This document shows positions 5,932-12,541 of a DNA stretch of 12,541 nucleotides, piece after piece (position 1 is the first letter of the stretch; every line of letters begins with the position of its first letter). The stretch is from CAIYEO01 sp037139575 (lineage in GTDB: Bacteria; Patescibacteriota; Saccharimonadia; Saccharimonadales; UBA4665). Below the pieces are notes generated by a model. It saw only the letters and a list, made by a program, of their open reading frames with translations, was not told the origin of the DNA and ran no database searches. The position numbers and the translations under genes are program-made. The stretch is taken from positions 1-12,541 of the forward strand of contig JBAXGD010000012.1 in assembly GCA_037139575.1 (NCBI GenBank), written 5' to 3'.

Positions 5932-6738
5932 TTATTCCCATTGATAGTCCGACTCATTGTAAGCCTCTATCGGTATTTCAATAAAATCTGGCTCAACATT
6001 TCTTTTCTTGCCGATGAAATTCCGATAATCTACCTCAACACTATGCCAATATTTTTGACGACACCAGTTATTAAAGTAAGCTTCTTCATATAATAAAAAC
6101 AATGACTCATTATTCTGATCTTCAATATAATTGAGGGCTTCTTCTTTCTCTTCCTTCATAACTGTAGTCCATCTATCCTGGATCCATCTTCTTTTCACTA
6201 GTAAGTTATTATTCTCATCTAGGCCTGAAAAACTTTTTAAGCTGATTAGATATTTAGATATGCCACCGATCGCCAATTCACTACCTTTTATGCTTCTAAA
6301 GGTATATGTTCTATCGGCATCTTCTAGAGCATCAGAAAGATGGGATAACTGTTCATTGGCATTAGAAAGATATCCTCTGAACTTTACTCGCATTTCTCTT
6401 TCGGTATTCATTGATGCAAATCTAGCCCAATTCTTTACGGCTTTCTGGCTTACATCTGTTTCGGCATACTTTTCAATAACTCTTCTTTCAGTTGCGTATT
6501 TTTCTCTGACAATTTTAGGTTCAGGCGTATGAATTACTGCGGTATTCTCGCTACCAGAATATGGAATCCAAAGATTCTTGATAGCCTTGCCAAATCCCTT
6601 GCCACGAGTACCCAAAGCGTATTGTCCTACACGTTTTTTGCGCCTATTGGCGGCTTCTATGGCTCTTTTATGATGATTAGGATCATCCTTTGGTATGGAA
6701 GTAGAGAAATCTACGAAAAGTTTATCCTGATCTTTCAA
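5932..6738 (-). CDS. hypothetical charged protein, coupled to the CDP-alcohol transferase-like gene (268 aa)
   Basis: I do not recognise this family. It is soluble and highly charged. The N-terminal part is basic (ANRRKKRVGQY at about 30-40, TRGKGFGKAIK at about 44-54). A helical, coiled-coil-prone middle (about 75-145) follows. The C-terminal half is rich in aromatic residues and Trp (RRWIQDRWTTV, NNWCRQKYWHSVEVDY). There is no signal peptide or membrane helix. The start is a TTG at 6738, 5 nt after the stop of the upstream gene. A strong AGGAAGGA Shine-Dalgarno sequence lies inside the last codons of that gene, so translation should be coupled. The basic N-terminus next to a membrane lipid enzyme could mean a peripheral membrane partner, but that is inference. 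Confidence 0.8.
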   Translation of the reverse strand: MKDQDKLFVDFSTSIPKDDPNHHKRAIEAANRRKKRVGQYALGTRGKGFGKAIKNLWIPYSGSENTAVIHTPEPKIVREKYATERRVIEKYAETDVSQKAVKNWARFASMNTEREMRVKFRGYLSNANEQLSHLSDALEDADRTYTFRSIKGSELAIGGISKYLISLKSFSGLDENNNLLVKRRWIQDRWTTVMKEEKEEALNYIEDQNNESLFLLYEEAYFNNWCRQKYWHSVEVDYRNFIGKKRNVEPDFIEIPIEAYNESDYQWE

Positions 6739-6743
6739 TATAT

Positions 6744-7418
6744 CTAATCCTTCCTGGCCTCGATAATTAGGTCATTAGCTTTTTTAGCATAAATTCGTCT
6801 TTGAGCTTCACCTCTGACTGATCCGGTTAATGCAAAACCAAGTGAGCCTAGTCCAATTATTTGTTTAGTCTGTTCATGGTCGATATCATTAGACAAAACT
6901 GCTAAGGTAACTGCAGTGAATTTTTCAGCCATCGATTCCTTACCCTTAAGTGTAGGTGGTATCTCAAGTTGTTGACCAGTTGCATTTAAGAAGACCATAT
7001 TTTTTCTGGCAGCCCATACGGCCTTAATACCCTCGTGTCCTAGTACGCTAGCTATAGCTAATTTTCCAGTTAATGGAATCTTAGGCGCAAACAAACCTCC
7101 TGCGCAGATCGTAAGCAAAGAAGCAGAATCTGCAATTGGATCCCATTTTGCTCCTTTTGTACTTGAGCCTCGTTTTGAGTTTGGAAAGTGCCTATCTATT
7201 GCCCTAGCTACATTTCCTTCGGCATCGGATAGTCCCATCGCAATAACCCAGGGAGTGACTCCAGTTTCTCCAGCAATCAGCATGTTTGCAGCAATTCCGG
7301 CAAGCACTGGCCTAGAAAGAGTCATTGCGTTAGCCGGTGTTATATAGTGATCTGATCTTGTTGTGTTGTAATCAGCTTGATTATTCGTCTTTGATATAAT
7401 TCTCTCATATATTCCCAT
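6744..7418 (-). CDS. CDP-alcohol phosphatidyltransferase-like membrane protein, diverged active site
   Basis: 224 aa with several hydrophobic segments (about 36-62, 98-112, 116-137 and 184-200). The N-terminal signature TPANAMTLSRP (27-37) is that of phosphatidylglycerophosphate-synthase-type enzymes. These transfer a phosphatidyl group from CDP-diacylglycerol to an alcohol at the cytoplasmic face of the membrane. The catalytic signature is recognisable but altered. The family pattern is D-x2-DG-x2-AR-x8-G-x3-D-x3-D. Here the block SDAEGNVAR (64-72) has Ser at the first Asp position and Glu67 at the second, and 16 rather than about 8 residues separate AR from GAKWDPIAD (89-97). Asp93 and Asp97 are kept. 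The substrate is unknown, or activity may be lost. The ATG at 7418 follows GAGGAG with a 5-nt spacer. It forms an operon with the 268-aa gene, and its promoter is divergent with the GT-C-like gene. Confidence 0.75.
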   Translation of the reverse strand: MGIYERIISKTNNQADYNTTRSDHYITPANAMTLSRPVLAGIAANMLIAGETGVTPWVIAMGLSDAEGNVARAIDRHFPNSKRGSSTKGAKWDPIADSASLLTICAGGLFAPKIPLTGKLAIASVLGHEGIKAVWAARKNMVFLNATGQQLEIPPTLKGKESMAEKFTAVTLAVLSNDIDHEQTKQIIGLGSLGFALTGSVRGEAQRRIYAKKANDLIIEARKD

Positions 7419-7423
7419 GCTAG

Positions 7424-7429
7424 CTCCTC
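7424..7429 (-). promoter_or_regulatory. Shine-Dalgarno GAGGAG fixing the 7418 start
   Basis: GAGGAG followed by CTAGC and the ATG (5-nt spacer). This is one of the clearest Shine-Dalgarno sites in the window and a useful reference for the same spacing seen at the proposed ATT start at 3008. Confidence 0.7.
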
Positions 7430-7461
7430 GAACTTATTTCAGTGTACTCACAGTAACTATG

Positions 7462-7470
7462 TATAATATA
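7462..7470. promoter_or_regulatory. overlapping divergent -10 boxes
   Basis: The 9-mer TATAATATA contains a perfect TATAAT for the plus-strand GT-C-like gene (7462-7467). On the minus strand it reads TATATT (7470-7465) for the CDP-alcohol transferase-like operon. The plus transcript would begin a few bases before the ATG at 7481. The minus transcript would have a leader of about 40 nt with a GAGGAG Shine-Dalgarno sequence. The two promoters should compete for polymerase. Confidence 0.55.
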
Positions 7471-7480
7471 ACTCAGATTG

Positions 7481-9016
7481 ATGAAAAAATTTATTGTATT
7501 TCTAAAGAGTTTATTTAGCTCAAGAAAATTATTTATATTTATTTTAATATTCTTCTTTTTTGAGTCGTCCTGGATTGCAATATCGGCAGCATATCCTCAG
7601 GCTTTTGATGAAGATTTCCATTTTGGACTAATAAAATTCTATACTCATCATCTTTCACCGATTTTATCGTCACAACCAATCGGAGCGGATAATTTTGGAG
7701 CGGTATTCAGAGACCCTTCATATATATATCAATATTTATTCAGCTTTCCCTTGAGAATAATTCAGCTATTCACAAATAACATACTTGTCCAAGTAATAAT
7801 TTTACGCTTGATTAATATATTTTTGTTTCTTGGTGGAATTGTAATATTCAAAAGGCTATTAATAAAAGCTGGTATTTCTAGAGGCCTAAGCAATGTTATA
7901 TTACTTTTGTTTACATTGATCCCAATAGTTCCTCAGTTATCGGCTCAAATTAATTACGACAATTTATTGTTCCCATTGGTTGGATTGTCACTTCTCTATT
8001 CCTTCAAAATCATCGATGGTATCAAAAAGTCTAGAATAGAATTTAGGACTCTAGGCTTATTTTCTATATTTAATTTACTAGCTATTCTTACGAAGTATGT
8101 CTACTTGCCAATATTATTAGGTATATTTATATTTCTAATCATCTATCTTTTCGGATATAAAAATAAAATGAAAGAGATAAATGAATCATTTTTTGTATCA
8201 TTCAAGCAAGAAAGATACTTCTTCAAGTTTTCATTAATAATTACGACCATTGTATTGTCACTTCTTTTTATTCAACGTGATGTATATAACCTGATTAAAT
8301 ACCATAATGTGGCTCCGCAATGCTCATCTGTTCTGAGTATTGATCATTGCAGCAAATATGGTCCTTGGGAATATAATCGCATTAGCCATTCCGAACTAAT
8401 AAAATTAGAGCATAGTGGCCATCACCCAATACAGGGTATTTGGTACTTTTTGAAGCAGTGGCTTTACTGGATGTGGTTTCGTCTATTCTTCGCTATAAAT
8501 GGGCCGACATCTTCATACACTAATTATCCGCCACTTCCATTGCCATGCGCGGCAGCTCTTGGATTATTTTTTGTAGGCGTAGTACTTTTCTTTATAAATA
8601 TTAAGAAAATATTAACTAATAATCCGAAAATAATTTTACTCCTTGTAATAAGCTCTTTCTATATAGTTGCACTATTCTTACAGGGACTAACAACCTACAA
8701 GTACACTAATGTACTGGAAAATATGAATGGCAGATATTTAATCCCAGTTTTAATCCCGCTAGCAGCAATATTTTCTTTAGGATTTAGTATATCGCTTAAA
8801 AAATATACGAACATCAAATACTTACTTGGAATAATAATTATTGCGTTATTTCTTAATGGTGGAGGTTTTCTAACTTTTATTGAGAGGAGCGACGACTCAT
8901 GGGTAGTTCCCAATAGAACAGTAAGGAAATTGAATAATACCGCGAGACATATAACAGAACCCATAATTGAACATGGGGATAAAATATATTATTCAGAGAG
9001 ATGGTTCTTTAATTGA
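7481..9016 (+). CDS. multi-pass membrane protein, GT-C glycosyltransferase-like
   Basis: 511 aa with about ten or more hydrophobic helices. One near residues 17-37 is followed by an outside loop carrying FDEDFHFG (42-49). This acidic D/E-x-H loop after the first helix is typical of GT-C enzymes and DUF2142-type proteins, where it binds metal and the lipid-phosphate sugar donor. NYDNLLFPL (158-166) and GRYLIPVLIPLA (417-428) also resemble that group. A large extracytoplasmic loop at about 266-320 carries Cys281 and Cys290, a possible disulfide, and several His residues. Expected role: transfer of a sugar from a polyprenyl-phosphate carrier onto an envelope acceptor; donor and acceptor are unknown. 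ATG at 7481 is preferred, with a TTG directly before it at 7478. TATAAT at 7462-7467 makes the 5' UTR very short, and there is no Shine-Dalgarno sequence. Confidence 0.75.
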   Translation: MKKFIVFLKSLFSSRKLFIFILIFFFFESSWIAISAAYPQAFDEDFHFGLIKFYTHHLSPILSSQPIGADNFGAVFRDPSYIYQYLFSFPLRIIQLFTNNILVQVIILRLINIFLFLGGIVIFKRLLIKAGISRGLSNVILLLFTLIPIVPQLSAQINYDNLLFPLVGLSLLYSFKIIDGIKKSRIEFRTLGLFSIFNLLAILTKYVYLPILLGIFIFLIIYLFGYKNKMKEINESFFVSFKQERYFFKFSLIITTIVLSLLFIQRDVYNLIKYHNVAPQCSSVLSIDHCSKYGPWEYNRISHSELIKLEHSGHHPIQGIWYFLKQWLYWMWFRLFFAINGPTSSYTNYPPLPLPCAAALGLFFVGVVLFFINIKKILTNNPKIILLLVISSFYIVALFLQGLTTYKYTNVLENMNGRYLIPVLIPLAAIFSLGFSISLKKYTNIKYLLGIIIIALFLNGGGFLTFIERSDDSWVVPNRTVRKLNNTARHITEPIIEHGDKIYYSERWFFN

Positions 9017-9028
9017 TTAATAATCAGC

Positions 9029-9034
9029 TATAAT
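9029..9034 (+). promoter_or_regulatory. leaderless -10 box of the kup gene
   Basis: Perfect TATAAT, then 7 nt (AAAGCTT) to the ATG at 9042. It lies in the 25-nt gap after the GT-C-like gene. The -35 is poor, so it may rely on read-through or an activator. Confidence 0.55.
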
Positions 9035-9041
9035 AAAGCTT

Positions 9042-10928
9042 ATGTTAAGAAGTAAAGGGTTGGCTCTATTATCACTAGGCGCACTGGGTATTGTTTTCGG
9101 TGACATAGGCACCAGCCCTCTATATGCATTGCAGGCTGCATTCTCTATATCGGGACATTATATTAGTAGAACTGAAGACAATATATACGGGATTATTTCA
9201 TTAATAATTTACGCCATCATATTGATCGTTTCTATTAAATATCTTTCTCTAATTATGAGAGTCAACAATAATGGAGAGGGTGGAATAATGGCTCTTGTAG
9301 CTTTAGTAAGAAGAAATATCCTAGATAAAAGATTACAATTTGCACTAATTCTATTCGGTACTATTGGCGTTTGTTTATTTTATGGTGATGGAGTGATAAC
9401 GCCGGCAATTTCTGTTTTATCGGCTGTTGAAGGCCTTAGGGTAATCGCTCCAAGTCTTAATCACCTTATAATCCCTATAACTCTCATATTACTAACCCTT
9501 CTTTTCTTATTGCAGAAATATGGAACAACTACTGTCGGCTATTTATTTGGCCCAGTTATGCTCATCTGGTTCATTGTTATTGGGGGCGGGGGGCTTTATC
9601 AGATTGTCCAACATCCTTCTTCGCTAATAGCTTTGTCGCCATTAACAGCGTTTAACTTTGTTGCAAGCAGTCCAATTACAGCGTTTCTGACCTTATCAGC
9701 AGTTGTCCTTGCCATAACTGGGGTGGAAGCTTTATATGCGGATCTAGGACATTTTGGGCTCGAACCAATAAGGAGGTCCTGGTACTTTATAGTATTTCCC
9801 TCATTAGTTCTTTGCTATATTGGGCAAGGTGCTCTGCTACTAAATAGCCCGAGCAATGTTTCTAATTTATTACTTAGGCTATTCCCGTCCCACTTCCAAA
9901 TACCGGTTTTGATATTGGCTGCCTTGGCTACCATAATAGCCTCCCAGGCAGTAATTTCTGGTCTTTTCTCGCTAACGAAACAAGCCATACAACTAGATTT
10001 CTTACCTAAAATAAACATAATCCATACTTCAAATTCAGAATCAGGACAAATCTATATTCCAGTTATAAACTTAATTCTTTATATTGCAGTATCTACATTA
10101 GTTCTATTATTTGGATCATCATCTCATTTAGCGCTTGCTTATGGCATTGCTGTTAGCGGAACCATTACTGTAGATTTACTCCTTTTTGCATACCTAGTTA
10201 AATATATGTTCCGTAATAAAGTAATCATTCTAGTACTGTGTCTCATCGTACTGCTACCGATTGACCTGCTATTCATAGCCTCTAATTCACAGAAAATTTT
10301 GCACGGTGCCATCTACCCATTACTATTTGCTGTCATAGCACTCATACTTATTAAAACTTGGATCAAGGGCGAGCAAATTATTGCACAAGAAAGATTTACG
10401 TCCGAGGAATCTATTAGCAAGTTCATGTCAGATATCAGATCAACTGATAAATCTATAATTAGATCAAAAGGATCAGCAATTTACATAACCCAACACATAG
10501 ATAAGATACCTACAGCATTAGTAGATAATACAAAGCAATTCAGAGACATTCCAGAACATTTGATTCTCCTTAATGTTACTACTACTAATAGTTCGCACAT
10601 TCCACCTTCCAAAAGAGCAAGGATTAATGAGCTCCGTTTGCGAGATGGTATCGTAAAAGTAGAATTAAGCTATGGATATAAGGATAATATAAACATTCCA
10701 AAAGCATTGAAAGCTCTCAAAAATAAGTCAAATGAATTAAATTTTGATTTGAACAAAGCAATTTACTATATCTCTAAAGATAAAGTAATCAGAAGTAGGA
10801 AAACGAATATGTCAGAATGGAGAAAAACCATATACCTACTTCTATCTAAAAATGAATTATCGGATCCAGATTTCTATAAGCTCCCGGTTGATAGAACTAA
10901 TGAATTCACTACTTTGATATCTCTTTAG
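9042..10928 (+). CDS. kup: KUP/HAK-family potassium uptake protein
   Basis: 628 aa, the normal length for bacterial Kup (about 620). It is an inner-membrane K+/H+ symporter with about 12 helices (about residues 8-435) and a cytoplasmic C-terminal domain (about 440-628). Family signatures are clear: GIVFGDIGTSPLYAL (16-30), NNGEGGIMALVALVRR (76-91) and YGDGVITPAISVLSAVEGL (114-132). The acidic and Gly residues of the first-helix motif are intact, so it should transport K+. The ATG at 9042 has no Shine-Dalgarno sequence but a TATAAT 7 nt before it. It follows the GT-C-like gene on the same strand, and its last codons contain the -35 element of the next gene. Confidence 0.97.
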   Translation: MLRSKGLALLSLGALGIVFGDIGTSPLYALQAAFSISGHYISRTEDNIYGIISLIIYAIILIVSIKYLSLIMRVNNNGEGGIMALVALVRRNILDKRLQFALILFGTIGVCLFYGDGVITPAISVLSAVEGLRVIAPSLNHLIIPITLILLTLLFLLQKYGTTTVGYLFGPVMLIWFIVIGGGGLYQIVQHPSSLIALSPLTAFNFVASSPITAFLTLSAVVLAITGVEALYADLGHFGLEPIRRSWYFIVFPSLVLCYIGQGALLLNSPSNVSNLLLRLFPSHFQIPVLILAALATIIASQAVISGLFSLTKQAIQLDFLPKINIIHTSNSESGQIYIPVINLILYIAVSTLVLLFGSSSHLALAYGIAVSGTITVDLLLFAYLVKYMFRNKVIILVLCLIVLLPIDLLFIASNSQKILHGAIYPLLFAVIALILIKTWIKGEQIIAQERFTSEESISKFMSDIRSTDKSIIRSKGSAIYITQHIDKIPTALVDNTKQFRDIPEHLILLNVTTTNSSHIPPSKRARINELRLRDGIVKVELSYGYKDNINIPKALKALKNKSNELNFDLNKAIYYISKDKVIRSRKTNMSEWRKTIYLLLSKNELSDPDFYKLPVDRTNEFTTLISL

Positions 10929-10942
10929 ATCAATGACATAAT
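10914..10942 (+). promoter_or_regulatory. leaderless promoter of the 10950 gene, inside the end of kup
   Basis: TTGATA (10914-10919), exactly 17 nt, CATAAT (10937-10942), 7 nt, ATG at 10950. The -35 lies in the last codons of kup. The geometry is identical to that of the 3255-3283 promoter. Confidence 0.65.
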
Positions 10943-10949
10943 AGTATAG

Positions 10950-11363
10950 ATGAGAGAAATCCGAGAAAATAACATTGTAACTGGTTACGAGCTTAATAAA
11001 GATATTGAAGTAGAAACTCTGAGGTTGGCTATTAATACTTTCATAAATGGTGTGATTGTTGAGAATGAGCAATCATTGAAAGTTAGAAGCATACAATTTT
11101 TACAGGGATATATCATGGCAGAAGAATTAATATCCGATTTAGATAAAGGTGTGAGAGTTTTAGCTTCAGACTCAGACTATTATCTTTCAGAAACATCACT
11201 AAGATACTTCAATAATTATTTTATATATTGCGCTGATAGAAATATTATGAGGACAGGTGCTAAAGATATTGGAATAACTGAAGACCGTTTTGTAATCAAT
11301 GCAATATCGAGCTATTCTATGCTGAAGATTTTGCCAAATATGACAGAAAGTACCAGAGAATAG
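10950..11363 (+). CDS. hypothetical helical protein (137 aa)
   Basis: This is an unrecognised soluble protein, predicted mostly helical, with no membrane helix or signal peptide. Segments at about 19-36 (EVETLRLAINTFINGVIV), 45-65 and 79-95 look amphipathic, and the sequence is Tyr- and Ile-rich. The ATG start is set by the promoter ending 7 nt before it. The stop TAG at 11361-11363 abuts, with no gap, the stop of the convergent desaturase gene. It lies just after kup but seems to have its own promoter, so a link with potassium transport is possible but unproven. Confidence 0.75.
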   Translation: MREIRENNIVTGYELNKDIEVETLRLAINTFINGVIVENEQSLKVRSIQFLQGYIMAEELISDLDKGVRVLASDSDYYLSETSLRYFNNYFIYCADRNIMRTGAKDIGITEDRFVINAISSYSMLKILPNMTESTRE

Positions 11364-12269
11364 TTATTTATTTTGCGACTGTCTGATTGCAATTTTAGAA
11401 AGCATTGAAACATATCTATTCAATTTATCTCTAGCAATTTTCGCTTCGTCTGAAATGTTTTCCATGTCATCTATATTCCATCTTGAAAGAGTAGGTACTA
11501 CTACGTTGTCATAAAATTGTGGTATATCATAAATACCAGCTTTTTCAATTTTTTTCGAAAGCGTTGCAAAATCTGGAATTCCAGTACCCGGCATTTTGAA
11601 TCCTTTCAATTGTCTGAGCGCAGCTATAATCAATGTTGATGGATCTATCTCAAAAGCATATTTAGTTAGAGATACATAAAACTCATGGTGTAATTTCTCA
11701 TCTCCAGCAACTAAAGCCATTACTCGCTTACCCAGCTTATCTTTATCTAATTCTTTGCCGGTATTTCTATGGGCTACTTGAGTTGCTAGCTCTTGGAAAC
11801 TTGTATAAACAATTAGATCGGCTAAACTTTCTGGGACAGGGACTTCACCGAGCTTCATTTGAACTCTTCTGCTATCTTCTAACAAGATTGGGTCAATTGC
11901 CCGCGTTGTTAAAACCCAGTCTCTCATAACAGCTGAATGCTTCCATTCTTCCATAGTCCATTGATGATTCCATTCACGTAATGGATGATTTGGAATCGAA
12001 TGCGTTGATAGGGTATTGAAGTAATAGGGCAAATTATCTTCGGTTAATAAGTTCACAAGTATAGCCTCTCTTACGCCTTCAGGAAGAGGGTATTGTTCGG
12101 GCGACCAAGGATTTTCTGAATCAAAACTTATTGCTTGTGTGAAGGGTATTTCTTCGTGCGGATACCACAATTTTGCATTACTTAAATGATTATTTAATAA
12201 AAGTTCAGTAGGCTCTCTTAATTCATTCAGTAAGGTGTAGTCTTTATCGCTTAGTATTTCTATTGTCAT
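11364..12269 (-). CDS. plant-type acyl-ACP desaturase (ferritin-like diiron enzyme)
   Basis: 301 aa. The soluble acyl-ACP desaturase family puts a double bond into an acyl chain carried on acyl carrier protein, using O2 and reduced ferredoxin. All six expected diiron ligands can be placed: Glu77 in LLTEDNLPYY, Glu108 and His111 in MEEWKH (EExxH), Glu160 in SFQELATQ, and Glu191 and His194 in GDEKLHHE (DExxH). The flanking 'REWNHQWTMEEWKH' and 'YTSFQELA' blocks fit the family well. No transit or signal peptide is present. The ATG at 12269 follows AATAGGAGG, with a short 2-nt gap; TATAAT at 12297-12292 gives a leader of about 15 nt. It lies downstream of a histidine kinase gene on the same strand. 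Use of O2 implies an organism, or a host, that meets oxygen. Confidence 0.92.
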   Translation of the reverse strand: MTIEILSDKDYTLLNELREPTELLLNNHLSNAKLWYPHEEIPFTQAISFDSENPWSPEQYPLPEGVREAILVNLLTEDNLPYYFNTLSTHSIPNHPLREWNHQWTMEEWKHSAVMRDWVLTTRAIDPILLEDSRRVQMKLGEVPVPESLADLIVYTSFQELATQVAHRNTGKELDKDKLGKRVMALVAGDEKLHHEFYVSLTKYAFEIDPSTLIIAALRQLKGFKMPGTGIPDFATLSKKIEKAGIYDIPQFYDNVVVPTLSRWNIDDMENISDEAKIARDKLNRYVSMLSKIAIRQSQNK

Positions 12270-12291
12270 ATCCTCCTATTGGTGATTAGAT

Positions 12292-12297
12292 ATTATA
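12292..12297 (-). promoter_or_regulatory. -10 box of the desaturase gene
   Basis: TATAAT on the minus strand, starting 2 nt after the stop codon of the histidine kinase and 22 nt before the desaturase ATG. No good -35 is seen in the kinase tail, so the box may need an activator, or co-transcription with the kinase may dominate. Confidence 0.5.
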
Positions 12298-12299
12298 CA

Positions 12300-12541
12300 T
12301 TATTTTATATCTATATTTGTGTCTTTTTCTGTAGGATTTTGTGTAGCGATAGATTCTTCAACCGGTTTTTGAGACCCATAGTTCACTAATTTCTCATCGT
12401 CACTCATTGGAATTGTCACATCTTTATGGGTAGTTATATCGGTCGGAGAATTTGGAACCTCTGCACCATTGATTGGGAGGCTAAATCCAAACACTGAGCC
12501 TTTACCAACCTGAGAAGTAAAGATTAACTTACCATGCTGGT
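12300..12541 (-). CDS. sensor histidine kinase, C-terminal end (partial)
   Basis: The frame is open from the right window edge to the TAA at 12302-12300. The visible part starts with QHGKLIFTSQVGKGSVFGFS followed by LP. This is the end of a HATPase_c domain, where GKGSxFxFxLP closes the ATP-binding fold of histidine kinases. A GTG inside this motif (12494) is not a start. After the kinase domain comes an unusual, probably disordered acidic tail of about 57 residues (Pro, Thr, Ser, Asp and Glu rich). The sensor and dimerisation parts lie beyond the window. The acyl-ACP desaturase gene follows after a 30-nt gap, which suggests, but does not prove, control of membrane lipid composition. Confidence 0.85.
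   Translation of the reverse strand, partial: QHGKLIFTSQVGKGSVFGFSLPINGAEVPNSPTDITTHKDVTIPMSDDEKLVNYGSQKPVEESIATQNPTEKDTNIDIK

Noticed and set aside
6131..6747. Two plus-strand open frames (133 and 72 codons)
   Set aside because: They are antisense to the 268-aa minus gene, which has a strong Shine-Dalgarno site and operon context. Their products look like hydrophobic artefacts of reversed charged codons.
7424..7436. GTTCGAG-like sequence on the minus strand resembling a tRNA T-loop
   Set aside because: No paired arms or acceptor stem can be formed around it; it overlaps the Shine-Dalgarno region of the 7418 gene.
8695..8964. 89-codon minus-strand open frame
   Set aside because: Antisense to the GT-C-like membrane gene; no promoter or Shine-Dalgarno site of its own.
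9815..10018. 67-codon minus-strand open frame
   Set aside because: Lies wholly within kup, whose reading frame is beyond doubt.
10857..11072. 71-codon minus-strand open frame across the kup/10950 junction
   Set aside because: Antisense to the end of kup and the start of the next gene, and covers that gene's promoter; no start signals.
12300..12494. Stand-alone 64-codon gene starting at GTG 12494
   Set aside because: The GTG codes for a Val inside the conserved GKGSVFGFSLP end of a histidine kinase, and the frame stays open to the window edge, so it is the tail of a larger gene.

Overview
The window is AT-rich, densely packed bacterial DNA. TGA serves as an ordinary stop, so this is not a recoded-UGA lineage. 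Several features together suggest a small-genome, Patescibacteria/CPR-type bacterium, possibly Saccharibacteria: many short unrecognised proteins, a plant-type acyl-ACP desaturase, a DUF5872-type protein, a KUP potassium transporter, a divergent ATP-grasp ligase, and mixed leaderless and Shine-Dalgarno gene starts. This assignment is inference; no rRNA or other marker gene is present. I saw no tRNA, CRISPR array, insertion sequence or phage module.

Layout. Positions 1-62 hold the probable 3' end of a plus-strand gene. Positions 176-736 encode an unknown protein that converges on a minus-strand run, read from right to left: an ATP-grasp D-Ala-D-Ala-ligase-like protein (3026-1947), a small alpha/beta hydrolase (1893-1300) and a DUF5872-type protein (1132-755). 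Positions 3291-4246 hold two unknown plus-strand genes coupled by an ATGA overlap. Positions 4243-4744 hold two weakly supported small ORFs on opposite strands. A PLP-dependent threonine-dehydratase-like gene (5766-4750) follows. Its upstream region contains a strong intrinsic terminator, preceded by a 17-codon ORF with six isoleucine codons. Upstream of that, a diverged CDP-alcohol phosphatidyltransferase-like gene (7418-6744) is coupled to an unknown charged protein (6738-5932).

The right half starts from a divergent promoter near 7465. It carries a GT-C-like membrane protein (7481-9016), a KUP K+ transporter (9042-10928) and a small unknown protein (10950-11363). These meet, with no gap, a minus-strand acyl-ACP desaturase (12269-11364). 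The C-terminal end of a sensor histidine kinase lies upstream of the desaturase.

Two themes stand out. First, several genes have a -10 box only 6-7 nt before the ATG, in two cases with a -35 box exactly 17 nt further up, which predicts leaderless mRNAs; other genes have clear Shine-Dalgarno sequences. Second, the region upstream of the threonine-dehydratase-like gene has the full layout of a classical amino-acid attenuator: promoter, Ile-rich leader ORF, possible antiterminator and terminator. Much of the gene content concerns the cell envelope: lipid headgroup and desaturase enzymes, a GT-C protein, an ATP-grasp ligase and a histidine kinase.
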